A DNA stretch of 64,000 nt from Pterobdella sp. o SKG-2022. Taxonomy: Eukaryota; Annelida; Clitellata; Hirudinida; Piscicolidae. The position numbers were made by a program, and so were the translations under genes. This document shows, piece after piece, positions 12,095 through 24,569 of this stretch. The stretch lies in assembly GCA_964035795.1 (NCBI GenBank), contig OZ038320.1:25546118-25610117 (forward strand), in the 5' to 3' direction. The notes under the pieces are model-generated. The model saw only the letters and a list, made by a program, of their open reading frames with translations, had not been told where the DNA came from and did not search any database. How positions within the stretch are numbered: position 1 is the first letter of the stretch; each line of letters starts with the position of its first letter.

Positions 12095-12761
12095 AAAAAA
12101 TTTTTGTGCTGATTTTAATTTATAATAATTGGTTTGAATATCCCTATTGAATAATGCAGGACCAACCTCTTGTTCAGGCTCCATTAAAAAACAGATTTTT
12201 AATATAATTAATATTGATATAATATCAATTTTTATTATTTCAAAACAATATATTAGTTTTTATTTTATCGAAATCTTCAAAAGATTTCTAACAGTTAAAA
12301 ATTATTTAAATTATAAAAAGCAATTGTATATAGATAAATATTTTAAATACGGTCAATCAAATCTTTTCAAACCTCAACAGTCTTTTGAATATTCATTGTA
12401 TTAATAAAGTGCAACCATTTCACATAAAATGTACAAGATTTTCATTATCATTAACAAAAATCATTCAATTTTACCGCAGATTCAATAAATCTGAATCTGA
12501 ATGATTTAAAAAATGAATACTTCTAGCAAAATTTTATACGTTGTCATTAAATTTTACGTTTATTAATTTTTAAAAAATATTTTTTTACAAAAAATATTGT
12601 TAATTAAAAATTGCAAAACTAAATGAAAATTGAATTTTTTCTTCGTTTCCACATTACCAAACTATAACTAAATAGAAAAGGTTCTAAAAAATAAAAGTTA
12701 CAGTAATACCACATCATTTTGTCAACGTTCACTTTTTCCGTTTAAAATAAATAAAGTAAAC

Positions 12762-15700
12762 ATGGCGAAAAAAAGTATCGTATCTATGAAAGCTGATTTT
12801 CCTTTGTACTGTTTATCAATGGTTGGAGATAGACACCTCCTAGTTGCAGGAGGTGGCGGGTCAACAAAAAGTGGAATTACAAATGCTATTGTTAGTGATA
12901 TTTCTGCAATATGTTTTTATTAGTAAATATTTTCTGCTTATGAAGCTTTTTTTGAATATTTTTTTTATATTTCAAAACTCTTCTAGATTAATTTTGCATT
13001 CACTTTTATTCATAAAATAAAGCTGGATCCATTAATGCCTTTTCATCAGCTAATGTATTTTTTCATCATTTATATGGTGTTATTTTTTCATACATAAAAT
13101 TAAAAATAATTGTTAATGAATGAACTTTGATTCACTTTTTTTCAACATTAGTTTTGTTCAATTTCTTCATTTTTTATTTATATTTTTCCCATAAGTCATA
13201 CATTTGAGATGCTCAAGTACTTCAGCTTATTTGTAGTTACAGACTGCATTTTGCCAGAACTTGAATGCCAGTAAATTTAAGTAACAGTTATTGACAGAAA
13301 TATCTTCTGATATTGTTGTCAATTTATTTTGCAGATAATCATAGTTAAAAACTTTAAGGCAAATTGTCAAAGTATGATAATAACAGATTCTAAATTACAT
13401 TTATTTTGAAGTTAGTTTGGATTAACAGTCTGATAAAAATTTAATTTTAAATAATTTTGGTTTTTTTTAAATCACCATACCATGTAATTTTTAAATGTTA
13501 ATTAGAGAATAATTAGTATACTGTTTTTTACATCAATAGCTGGAAAATGTAGAATAGTGTAACATAATCTGGATGAATAAAAAGATACTTTTATTAAAGT
13601 CATTCCATAACAGAGCAGGCTTGCGGTTAACCGCTAAAGTTTTTGCTTAAAAAATTTAAATTTTATTTTGATTTTGGCTGGTCGATAAAGTTTAGAATAT
13701 GCTCCAAGAGAGTGAATTTTTTTCATATCTTTCTAATTAATTTCTGTTTCTTCTTGAATATGTTTTCATTTTATCAGAAAATTATTTCAAGTCAAAAGTT
13801 GATTAAGTTTTGTTGTTTTTGAGTTATTTTCTTCAAAATTCAAAATTTTTGTCAAAATACCCAGCCCTTGGTAAACAGTAATGACCTATAAAAATGATTT
13901 CATTAATTGATTAGAAATTCAAGTATTGCAGTATTTAAATTTTATTTATATGTTATAAGCATTTTAAAATTTCGGTTTTTGTAATATTTAAAAACCTCAG
14001 TTGCTAGTTTTTGCACATATGAATGGATTTTTTTATTTATACTTAATGATTTTTTATATTTTTCAGAATTTTTTATTGGTTAAAATGAGTAATAGTTTTA
14101 ATTCTGGTATAAACAGTTTTTTAAAGTGTCTTTCATGATAGCATTTTCAACTCAGCTTTTTCAGTTATATAATCATTATCTTGAGCATAGACTTGATCTG
14201 GTGAAAATATCTTCACTTGATAATGCCAGTTTGACTTAGGAAAAGCTTCATTTCATTGAGTGAACAGGTTTGATTTCAATTTTATGCATTACTAATTAAT
14301 ACTTCTGCTGCTGTGTATTGGTACCAATAAACAATTATAATGTCCAAGTTTGTCTTTGCTTTTTCAACTTCATCAAATGTCTTGTATTAATAAACGACTT
14401 TCAACTTCCAAGCTTTTTTATTCTATATTATTTAAGCGACATTGTGTGTAAGTATGCATTGTTTTATGATTTCAATATATGTGCTTGAAAGGCTTAATAT
14501 TTTAATTTTCATGTCGGCCCCTATAGCTCAATGGTTGAGCATTAGACTAATTATCTAAAGTTACCGGGTTCAATTCCATGTGGGCCGAAAATTAGCACCT
14601 GTTCCACGGTTTGTTTTCGCTACATTAAATTCGTAGCAAGCGCTTTGATCTAAAAGGAAAAGCGTTTTATAAATACCGCATTACATCACATCCCTATTTT
14701 TAAGTTTTTCATACCACAATTCATAAGACTAATTTTATGATGAGTAAAATTAAAGTTCGCATCATGTTACAAGTCTCACAATCCAATCAATGCAGAATCA
14801 TCTGTTTACAGCATGCTTTCAATAAAATTTTATTCTATTGTGTCTCATTTATTTGAATCTTCACAAGCATACTCAGGATAAATGGCTGTTTGGGATGAGG
14901 CTTAAAGCTACATTAACCACTAACTCACATCATCATCCCACCAGGACGTTTATGAGTTGAAGTACGACAACAAAATGCTAATGCTGCATCGAGTTAACCA
15001 TTACGAAACCAACACAAGAGCCGTAATGAATTGTGCCGTTGTAAAAAAAGACAAACACTTCAGTCTGGCGGTTGGCGTCGACAACAGTTGCATGTTGTAC
15101 TCTCTCAGATACAAACTCATGGTTCCAAAAATTGAAAATGAAGGTATGTTTGTGCCCAAAGCATATTGTATAGTATGTAAAATAGTCTATTAATCATAAT
15201 ATTTACAATATAATCAGTTTTAGAAGGTGTTAGAAAACGCAAAAATAACTTCACAAATTCCACAAACCACAACATGGCTACAAAAATGATCGGCTTCGAG
15301 GTCGAGCCAGGAGAAGAAGTGGTATCGAACAAGGATAAAGACGGGTATCAAAAAGTAGTTAGAATCCACCAAGATACCAACAGTTTTTTCACCGCTGGCA
15401 CAGAAGGCGTCATCAGGTGTTGGGAGGTTTGTTAGTTACTTTATTGTAGTTTTGCTACGTTTGAATGACCGGGCTTCTTAGACACGGTATTTAACGCGTT
15501 CATTGACTATTAAGCTTAATTAATTTGTATAATTAGAGCTTAAAACTAAATTAGAAGAAAATCAATTAGCTTTTTTCTTCAACAAATAAACAATTGTTAT
15601 ACTGCTTTTTTCCCTAATAAAGCTTATAAAATCATAGATTTATAATGAAAGTGTTAAACACAACTAACAGCTGAATAACGTGTCAATGAAGTACGAAGTG

Positions 15701-18700
15701 AATGCACACTCAAACGATATAGATGATCTCGACGTTAGCCCCGATGGTAAATATGTCAGTATTTCATTAATTTTTTATCTTTTTTACATAAATTATCAGT
15801 AATTCGTCTTCAAAAATATATCCATTCATTTATACAGCTTTCAATATGTACAGACAAAATTAATATGACATTTCGCAAATAGAGTAAAAAATCTAGCCAC
15901 TCTCATATATTGGGAGTTAAATCGGGTCTAAAGTATTGGTATCTATCTATTGAGTTGTTTGATACCATCAACCAGTTGGTAAGCGTATCAAAGGGCGACT
16001 CGACAGTGTGGGATGCTAAAGAGGGTACCAAGGTAAGCATGCTCGAGTGCACCAAAGACTTCAATAAGAGCCACCGGTTAAGGAATTGCAGGTTTCAATT
16101 TTATCTTGATATTTTTTTTGGATAGTAATGGATTATAATAAATTAATTGATACATTTTAATAATTTTTTGTTAGTTATGCTGGGTTTTAATTAATAAATG
16201 AATCAATAAATTTTTTTTTCTAATAATGTTGTGTTTTAATGAATGCACTAGACAAGTATTCAATGAGTACATATGATGAAAGTTCTGCTTATAAAAAGCT
16301 TCTTTGTTGAATATTTGTGTTTGTGTTTAATATATTAATTTTACCATTGGTTTCCAACTATCAATAATTTTTATTTAAAAATTTTTATTCTTACTAATGA
16401 AATTTTTTCAAACAAAAGGTTTTGCAAGATGAAAGACTCTGACAAAGATTACTTTTTATACACAACCTATATTCCACGAGTATGTTTATGTAATGTTCAC
16501 CTAGCTACAAGCATCAGTTTTTGTCCAATTCAATGATTGAAAATAGATATAATTATTCAATTAGTTAAATAATCAACATGGTTCTGCGCATGACTGCACC
16601 GCTGATATCGTCTCTAAATTCAAACTGCTTTTCTGTTATAATCTGGATAACAGTAGACTCCGGTGGCAGGTATCGATAAACTGATATTCTGGTATCGATG
16701 TCATTCGGTTTGGCGGATGATTTTTTTTTTGTAGACAACGACAAGGCAAACTGCCGGTGTGGGAACGGCTGGTCTTGAATTCGATAATTTCAAGTTGGAC
16801 GTTAGCTGGGGGTGGCAGTCTATAAAAATTCTTCTCAAATAAAATGACCATTCTTATACATTACTCAATTCTAGTATCAATAATTTAGACTGACTGCTGT
16901 CAACCCCAGTTACTGTGACATTTACAGCAGTATAATCTAATTAAATTAATATTGAGCAACCTGATGATGATTCGATAACAAATCGAAAAGCTTCATGCAT
17001 TAATATTTAACTATTCTTACGTCGATTTATGAAAAAATTTTAGTACATTTATTGAGCAAAATACAGTTATAATTTTCGATAAGTTTGGCTTTATCATAAA
17101 ACATTATATAAAACAACTAATGTTTTATGATAATACTAAACTTATCGAGAACTATATATATATATATGCATTTTGCTTAATAAATGTACTGAAATTCTCC
17201 CATTAATCGACGTAAAAAATTGTTGAATATTATTTATAATCCCATTAAGATGTCTCATACATCGACAAACTTAAACCACTGCGTTTAAATTTATAACAAT
17301 TATCGTCCAGGGGTATCCATATGTATTAAATCATACAGAACACCCTTAATAATTTGGTTCACCAACAGATACGAGGATCAAAATCACGATCTTCAAATCA
17401 AAGCGGCATTTTGAGGTTGTGATTGACATCATTTAATCCTTTTAATCACTTAAGAATTTATTCATAGATATAAGTAATAAAGTTATACTTTTTACAGCAT
17501 TAATACCTTTTTAATACTACATTAATTAATCATATCTATTGAAACATACGAAAAATACTTGTTTTAAATGAGTAACACTACATTCAAAGGTGGGACTGCA
17601 ACAAATTCACATCATACAAAAATGTCTCCCTGGGCACTGGGTGCATCTCAGCATTCTCTGTAAGGTGAGCTCCTATCATTAGCATTATATCAAAACCATC
17701 CGTATTAGATTGTATGTTTTTTTGAGGCAGCCATTAGTTGAATTAACTTTCTTTTTCACTCAACTTTATTCAAATGTCTGATATGTATACGAATGATTTG
17801 AACAGTGATGAGGGCACTCACGTGGCTGTAGGAACCATGGAAGGCAGCATATCTGTATACACATCCCCTAAGCTTCAAGTTTGTTATGGATAGATATAAA
17901 TAGATAGATAGCTAGATAGATAGATAGATAAATAGATAGATAGATAGATGCCATGAATTCAAACCCGGTTTCATTTCCACCATACTGAACCCGCATGTGA
18001 TAATAATTATAAGTTTAACAACTTGTCAGAGACATTGTATGTATTTTTATATAATTTTTTGCAACTAAAAACAACAAACGAGGAATATCAATATTATTTT
18101 TTTAGTATTGACAATCCTTCTCATTTGATGTTTTTTACTGCAAATTATTTGAACACTAAAGGTAATTTTATTAAGTACTAAGCTTTTCATTAACAAAGTA
18201 ACATTATAGATGTTTTTTGTTGCGGAATCATTATAACCTATTTTCAAACACCCACATGAATCAACCTCCCACCCAACCACCAGAGGATTTATAATGCATC
18301 TGAAGTGCACAGTATTTTCGTGACCGGTCTCGAGTTCTCACCATCAACACCACTGGCCATCGCAGTCACTGGCCATAAGAACTTCACACTGTTCAGCATT
18401 TCTGCTGACAACTTCATCAAGGTGCACCAAAAGGAGCCCGAAGGTCGATGTTGTCACTGTGCTTTTCTTTATTCACATCGTTGTTCTTGTTTTTTTTGTT
18501 GTTGTTTTCGTAGTTAATTTTTTCATTATTTTGTATGGTTATTGTTTTTCATAGTTTTTATTAATATTATTTAAATGTTCTTGTTTTGGGGATGCCATTT
18601 TTCATATCGACATCGTTATTTTGGTACTAAGTTAGCAACTGTGCTAAATAAAGCATACTTATAAAAAATCATTTCATCAACAACTTGAACCCACACAGCC

Positions 18701-18796
18701 GCCTACAGTGCTTTCTGGATATTCATAGGCAGTGCCATCCTCATCTTCCTCCTCTTCTGGGTTTCATCTTCCACACAACTATTTGGATCTTCTTGA
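12762..18796 (+). CDS. PREB: PREB / SEC12, SAR1 guanine nucleotide exchange factor
   Basis: ER-membrane WD-repeat protein that loads GTP on SAR1 to start COPII coat assembly at ER exit sites. Exons: 12762-12890, 14945-15143, 15224-15426, 15671-15754, 15976-16091, 16419-16479, 17590-17664, 17806-17878, 18284-18443, 18699-18796. The N-terminus has FPLYCLS and LLVAGGGGSTKSG, the conserved first blade of SEC12/PREB. Later blades show TAGTEGVIRCWE, DDLDVSPDGK, SKGDSTVWD, VAVGTMEGSISVY and FVTGLEFSPS. The last exon encodes one hydrophobic C-terminal segment (FWIFIGSAILIFLLFW), the expected tail anchor. Length about 400 aa (human 417). The junction between 16479 (phase 0) and 17590 (needs two bases) does not fit, and about 10 residues before WDC are missing, so one tiny exon between them is unplaced. 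Exon 4 ends at an unusual but usable GTCAGT donor. Confidence 0.93.
14206..14252 (+). repeat. GAAAAGCTTC-core dispersed repeat, copy 1
   Basis: TATCTTCACTTGATAATGCC then AGTTTGACTTAGGAAAAGCT. Near-identical 45-bp segments occur at 22124-22172, 24152-24205 and (reverse) 42521-42562. In PREB intron 1. Confidence 0.7.
14515..14695 (+). mobile_element. tRNA-derived SINE (copy 1), Ile(AAT)-like head
   Basis: The head folds roughly as a tRNA: box A TAGCTCAATGGTTGAGC, anticodon arm TTAGA-CTAATTA-TCTAA (anticodon AAT), box B GGTTCAATTCC. The acceptor and T stems carry mismatches, so it is not a functional tRNA. The tail (AGCACCTGTTCCACGG ... GGAAAAGCGTTTTATAAAT) is shared with the copy at 63186-63358, which shows a SINE family rather than an isolated pseudo-tRNA. 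In PREB intron 1. Confidence 0.85.
16893..16945 (+). repeat. Short interspersed repeat (copy 2 of 3)
   Basis: CTGTCAACCCCAGTTACTGT then TACAGCAGTATAATCTAA; related to 10727-10785 and 28070-28115. Confidence 0.6.
16976..17250. repeat. Foldback element, arms of about 115 bp
   Basis: The left arm (about 16990-17105) and right arm (about 17128-17250) are imperfect reverse complements. Shared blocks include ACGTCGATT, AGTACATTTATT, AGCAAAAT, CGATAAGTTT and TATCATAAAACATTA. A GAAAAGCTTC core (CAAATCGAAAAGCTTCATGC) lies at its left edge. In a PREB intron. Confidence 0.8.
17888..17990. repeat. (GATA)n with flanking conserved segment, copy 1
   Basis: A GATA array of about 60 bp runs into CCATGAATTCAAACCCGGTT and CATTTCCACCATACTGA. 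The same array-plus-flank arrangement is at 27777-27850, so the microsatellite belongs to a transposed unit. Confidence 0.75.
18137..18198 (+). repeat. MITE-like terminal segment, family B copy
   Basis: GCAAATTATTTGAACACTAA and GGTAATTTTATTAAGTAC lead into TAAGCTTTTCATTAAC. This is one arm of the inverted repeat at 27371-27448, with the GAAAAGCTTC-type core attached. In PREB intron 8. Confidence 0.65.
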
Positions 18797-19233
18797 TATT
18801 TATTTATTTCATAAATTTATTTAAAATAACTACTTGAATAATTAGTATTGGGTATAAAGTATGTGTGTTGTTTGTCTCGTTAAGGTTTGTGTTGGAGGTT
18901 AAATGGCCATTTGACATTATATTTGGATACGGATTTTAAAACGATATTCTTGTTTTATTGAATTAGTTTGAATTCTTTTCCATGAAAAAATTGTAATTAT
19001 AATATAAATTTTAACTTCTATTGTGAAGAGCATGCTATGATGCAGATTATGCATGGTGTATTTTTTTAATATTCCACGGTTACCTCAGAGCTATAAAGCC
19101 GGTCTAATTAATATTTTTTTCTATTTGGTATCCAGTTTTTCAATTCCGTTGTGATCATTATTTCTTAGGCATAATAATCCAAAATAAAAAATATTTTCAT
19201 TCAAATATATCAAAATTGAAAGCAGTCGTTTAA

Positions 19234-22200
19234 TCAATCATCCAGTTTAAACTCCGCCCACTCCATGAAATTCAACAGCCTCGCTAGACCCTGTATTTTT
19301 TTACTAATTCCTCTAACTGCAGTTAAGATTTCATACTTTACGAAGTCGTTTAAACCACATTCGGTTAAATTAAACAGCATATAATCAGCTTCGAAGGCAT
19401 GCCGAACTAAACCAAGGTTGGTGTTGTCAGATAATTGGGACTCTATTGCAGACGAAATCTTTTTGACGTGGTGAATGATCATTCTTAGTCCTGATTCTAA
19501 CCTCAAAATCAAATCATTGGTTTTTCGGACTTCATAAGATTCGTGCAGATTATTATACATAACTTCCAACGACTTTTGGAAACTCTTTGATATCCGCAAC
19601 AGCTTCGGTATAAATTCACGTAGTTCTGTAATTTGTAGTCGATGGTTATAATTTTATAATGTACAAAAATATTTGTTTGACGTTTAAAGGAATGAGAGAA
19701 TGATATTTTTTATAATTATTACATAATTGGTAGTAATTTACTTTTGATTTCAGAGTTGATAATCGTTTCGAATTTGTTCTTATTGAAACTAAAGCCAAAC
19801 ATTTTAAAATTCTCATTCAGCTCTTTTTCTAATTCTCCAACAGTGTGTGAAATTGAAATTTTTAATAATTTTCCATCAGCCATTGACAACATTATATTAG
19901 CGAAGAACTTTAAAATCATTTCGTCAGTTTCATCAACTTTATTTGCATTCGTATTTTCAGAAGTTTCCTTCAACACCGGCCATTTTGGAATTTTCACACA
20001 AGGAACTCCCATATATTCTTCAAGTATTTCGCAGTTGCCTAGATGCGGCTCGTTTGTGTTGTTTCTGTGAATCTTGATGAGAGGAAATTTCGGGTAGTCT
20101 GATGATAACTGTAATCATTTTCAAGAGTGTAAATTTTTTTAAAAAACTTGATTGATCGTAGATTAAACAGAAAATTTATAGATTCTACAAATACTCATGC
20201 TACTGAATTATGACTGGATTCAAAGAGGGTTTTTTAGTTCAAAAAAGTGACCACATTAATCAATGATTAGTTAATGGTTAGAGGCTTAATACAATAAGTA
20301 AAAAAAACCTAGTTTTATATATTTTTAAACAAGAATTTTCTTTATGAGAAATTTAGAATTTCAAATTTTAAAAAAATTCCATAAAACCTCTTCTGCAATG
20401 TCAACTGCAAAATCTTGTATAGAGCTGGAGACATACATTTGGTTGTGGTCATCTTCATCCAGGTCTATGTATACCAGTAATTTTTGTTTCCAAGCCTCTT
20501 TGTACATCTATTTCAATGTTTAAAGCTTTGTTTAAAAATATTTTAGCTTATTAGGAAAGATGAAATGGGTAGAAAAAACAGCACATTCAGAAAGAAATTT
20601 AATTTATTCTCACTTATATTATTAAAGTGGGAGGATATTAATATTTTTATAATTTGATGAAGCTAAATGCTAAGTTGATTTATTAATTCTGGTTAAGAGT
20701 CTGCGTAGTTAAGAATTTACATTTTAAAAAATTGCAATTTTTTTTTATTGTGAATGAATTGATTTTGAATTTAGATAAAACCAGTCGGGATGCGATAGCC
20801 TCGTCTAAGCCAAAAGTGGCAAGGAACCATCATTGCAGACGAAGACAAAGGGACTACGTGCGTCCGACCAGTTCACGCTCGGAAGCAATTGCTAAAACTT
20901 ACAACCTGGTTTTGGGTCAGTTTTGACTGACGACCTGGCACTACATACTATAGAAATGATCCCTAAAAGTATGATCTTACTTTAAAAGAAACGGGCGGTG
21001 ATGAGCACAAACTAATACAAAAGATAATATGAAGTGGTGTCAACATTCATTAACTTTTTTTTAATTTTCACACCAATTACCATATTTTTAAAGAATTCCC
21101 ATTAATTATATGCTGAAAAATGATATATATAATAAAAAGAATATAATTACACCAAACAAAACTTAATAGTATTTTAAGCACAAACCTCACAACATCACTA
21201 ACTCATCTTTTTCCTACCTTATTATAGCAGTAAATTTATAAAGAAAAAGTCCATATCTCAACATTATAAAAAGTTTTATGGCTAAAAACCAACAAAAGAC
21301 GATCGAAATAATAGACTCCATACCTTTATGAATTGGTGAACTCCAAACTGGCTCCACGACACAAACTTGATGCTCCTCAAAGGCACCCATTCCTCATTAG
21401 TCTTTGTCTTATACAATGACTGAGACACTAATTTTAATAGTGTCAGCCATCTCTCTGTACCTTTATCGTTGCATCTGTTTGCCCCTACCAGCACCATATA
21501 GTCTGAGAAAGTGAAAAAATATACTTGAGGTAACTGTTTCCAGTTATCCATAATATTGATATTTTGACCTGCTGCTAAGGTATATACGGTATAATGTCAT
21601 GTGAAACTTATCAAAACCGAAGTTAAATACCTCACGGTTGACTTACCATAATCATGGATTTAAAATAATTCAAAATTGTTAATTTAAATTCACGAAAAGT
21701 CTTCTTTCAACCACACGTTTTTTTTTTCATTTTTATCCTTTTAAATATAATTATAGGGCATGATAAAAATATATTTTATTCAAACCTGGGTCTTTAGAAC
21801 CGTAGAATGTGACCATTGTGTTTGTGAACTCACGAATTTCATTCTTAGTCTGTGAGAAAAGACTCATTTGAAGTTTTTTCCCATCTGAGATTAATTCCCC
21901 ATCGGCTTTCATTAACTTCTTGAGATTTTTTTCTGTATCACAAGAGAGAATTTCGATAAAGACTTTATATTTTTGGGCTAAACTATTGAGAAAAGGGTGT
22001 ATTTCCTTGCTATATTCAGCAGAGCATTCTGTCAACGAAGAATACAGTAAAAACCCAAATGGCTTTGACTCAGCCAACTTCAACATCTATGAAAATGAAA
22101 GATTTATCTAATATTTTAAGTTGTATACTTCATTTGATAATGTGAGTTCGATTTACGAAAAGCTTCAAGAAATTTAAAAACCCTTGAAGTTTTTCTATGT

Positions 22201-23377
22201 TGAATATGTATCTTAAGCTTGAAAAATCATAATTTTAAAAAAATATTGAAATTTTTTGAAAGTTGAACTACTTTTTGCAGTGACTCTTGTTGGTCGAGGT
22301 CAAATAAGATCAGCTTATCCTTCACCTCATTGCCCTCAGTAAGTTCAACATTGTGCTTTGAAACAGGATCATTAAGGGATGAGAATACTACTTTCAACTA
22401 CATTACTAATTCTATTATAAAGATAATATCGGAAACTACGGAATATTTTTATAAATATTTATTTTAAGAGTATAAATATATCCTATTTATTTATAAAAGC
22501 AGAATTTTCAAATATTATTTCAATATTTTTGCATAATTTAAACCATTTCTTACATGGAACTCATACTTCTTGGCAAAGCTGTCCCCGTTTGAAAGTTGAA
22601 ACCGAGTCGTATTATCTCTGAAAAAAGATTTCGAAAAGTTAAGCCTGTAATTTTTATGAACAAGCAAGAGAGGATATTTTTGGTGTTTGGAAAAATATAG
22701 ATTTAATGGTGCGAGTATATGTTTCATTTCTGAATGCTTATCCTCCACCACGTATTCTGGACCGTCTTTGTCACTGGGGAAACAAAAAAACATGAACTAA
22801 TTTTTGATTAAATGATTCATATTTTCATTCTTCTTGATTCTAAAATAATATTAACAAGTTTTAATGATTTGAAGATTGATTATTTTGAGTGAAACTTCAA
22901 TAATTTTGAACAAATTTTGATTAAAGAATACCATGTAATGGTGTTTTCTAGCGATGTATTTTGAAGTTTTGCAACTATTTTGGCATGCATATACAATCTT
23001 TCTATATGAGAAATCTGAAAAAACGTTTGTGAGCATGAGAAATTTCCATAAGTAAGTTTTTCGAGTTATGCCGTTGTTAAATATATACTAGTATTCAACT
23101 TAAATTTTTATTTATGGATAATCTTCATAAATTAATTAAAAACCTCTTCAGATTGGCTCCCACTTCTTAACTCATTTTTACTTTCCCCAGTAGACATCTC
23201 TTCTTTTTTAGCAGCAGAAGGCACATATGATAACCCCACATAACATCCCAACATTACTCCTAATAGAAAGAATATGCTTACGAAACACAAAATCAAAGCG
23301 ATTTGCCATGTTTTGGGACAAGATGTATTTGGAGGAGGGATAACTTTAGATTTTTTTATTAATACTTCTGAAGCCAT
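19234..23377 (-). CDS. Transferrin-receptor / glutamate carboxypeptidase II-like membrane protein, predicted inactive
   Basis: Type II membrane protein of the M28B (NAALADase/TfR) family. Exons: 23377-23144, 23014-22932, 22773-22554, 22397-22272, 22086-21786, 21502-21324, 20507-20388, 20108-19742, 19625-19234; all GT-AG and in phase, 673 aa (family about 700-760). A cytosolic tail (1-24) and one transmembrane segment (about 25-51, WQIALILCFVSIFFLLGVML) start it. The protease-associated/apical region follows (about 180-320: KDKLILFD, FGFLLYSSLTE), then the M28-like fold from residue 322 (YMVLVGANRCND; FVSWSQFG at 369-375; LLVYIDLD at 391-398) and a helical dimerisation domain from about 544. 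In GCPII the zinc ligands lie in GGHRDSW, GIDP, WDAEEFG and YHSVYET. Here the His, the Glu pair and the last His are gone, so peptidase activity is unlikely, as in transferrin receptors. It is convergent with PREB, 437 bp apart. Ligand unknown. Confidence 0.82.
20750..20985. repeat. GC-richer repeat fragment in intron of the TfR-like gene
   Basis: A stretch clearly richer in GC than its surroundings (GTCGGGATGCGATAGCCTCG, GACTACGTGCGTCCGACCAG). Its right end, GAAATGATCCCTAAAAGTAT then GATCTTA, recurs almost exactly at about 41608-41640. Probably a transposon fragment; type unknown. Confidence 0.45.
22124..22172 (+). repeat. GAAAAGCTTC-core dispersed repeat, copy 2
   Basis: ACTTCATTTGATAATGTGAG then TTCGATTTACGAAAAGCTTC; compare 14206-14252 and 24152-24205. 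In an intron of the TfR-like gene. Confidence 0.7.
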
Positions 23378-24151
23378 TCGATTTTGAAATTTTTTATTAC
23401 GAAAAGACAACCATTATTTAACAATATTATTATTATGAGCTGAACGTTTTATTATATATCTTATATGGCTCCCAAAAGTACCATTGGGTACAAAATAAGA
23501 CAGTGAAAAACTAATTACTTCCTTCTTTTTCTTTTAAAAGTTGACTTAAGTGAGACAGGTGTGAAAGCGCTTAGTACAAAATAAAGGGTAAATTTAATAC
23601 GTATTTTTTTACTAACAGCAGGAATTTTCATCATTTGAATTTCATTAATACCTCCAACAATCATTTGATCGCTATTATTTCAGTGGTAGTATTTGAATTT
23701 ATTAAAGGCACATGAAGTCCGTTTCAACTTCAAAAAATATCAACTAAAAGAAACATAATTGGCAATTCAATGATAATAATACAACAAAATCACTAAAACG
23801 TTTGTTATTTTATATATTCTTAAAAAAAATACATATGTGACTGATAGTGGGTTTGTGCGATTCACAATAATAATGATAATGAAAGCAAAATGGAAATAAA
23901 TCAACCCCATAAAATGGGATTATGAGGAGGATGAACGATAATGGTAAAGATCCGATTGATACTAATTTTCTATTCGTAACTTGATGTCAGCTTGGGAATA
24001 TTGGTTATCATGTCACTTGCTACCATCGACCTGTGTTAGTCAACAAAATATAGAGAAAATATGTAATGACATTTTAATTTGTCAAATCTTATATAAATAT
24101 TCGAAATAAAAATATTTTTTGAAGTTTCTTCAAAACCACGTAGCTTTTAGT

Positions 24152-24205
24152 AATATCTTCGCTTGGTAATGTAGGTTCAACTTATGAAAAGCTTCGTGAA
24201 CTTGA
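24152..24205 (+). repeat. GAAAAGCTTC-core dispersed repeat, copy 3
   Basis: ATATCTTCGCTTGGTAATGT then TTCAACTTATGAAAAGCTTC. Same 45-bp unit as 14206-14252 and 22124-22172. Confidence 0.7.
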
Positions 24206-24569
24206 AGAAGCTTCGGAAAGTGTTTTCATTTTAAACAGAAATAATGATGTCTGGGAAACTCAATTTTAATATGATCATTTCATAAGTATATACTAAAGAT
24301 ATCTTAGATTGCATTTGAGACGATACAAAACAAAAAAAACTTTTCTTAATAGTTTAGCAAGTTATTTGATTAAATGAAATTACCAAAAAAATAGCATTTT
24401 ACATTCAATTTGAGAAAACAATGGAAAAATTATATTTTGTACAAAGCTTTTCGGAAAATTATTTTCACAACCAGGTTCATGAGTTTTAATGACGCTAAAG
24501 AACATTAGTTGATTTAAATGAGCCTGATGATGAAAAAATATCAATAAATCAATCAATCAAATCCTTTTT

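Noticed and set aside
14515..14588. Functional tRNA-Ile(AAT)
   Set aside because: Mismatches in the acceptor and T stems, and a tail shared with another copy; it is a SINE head.
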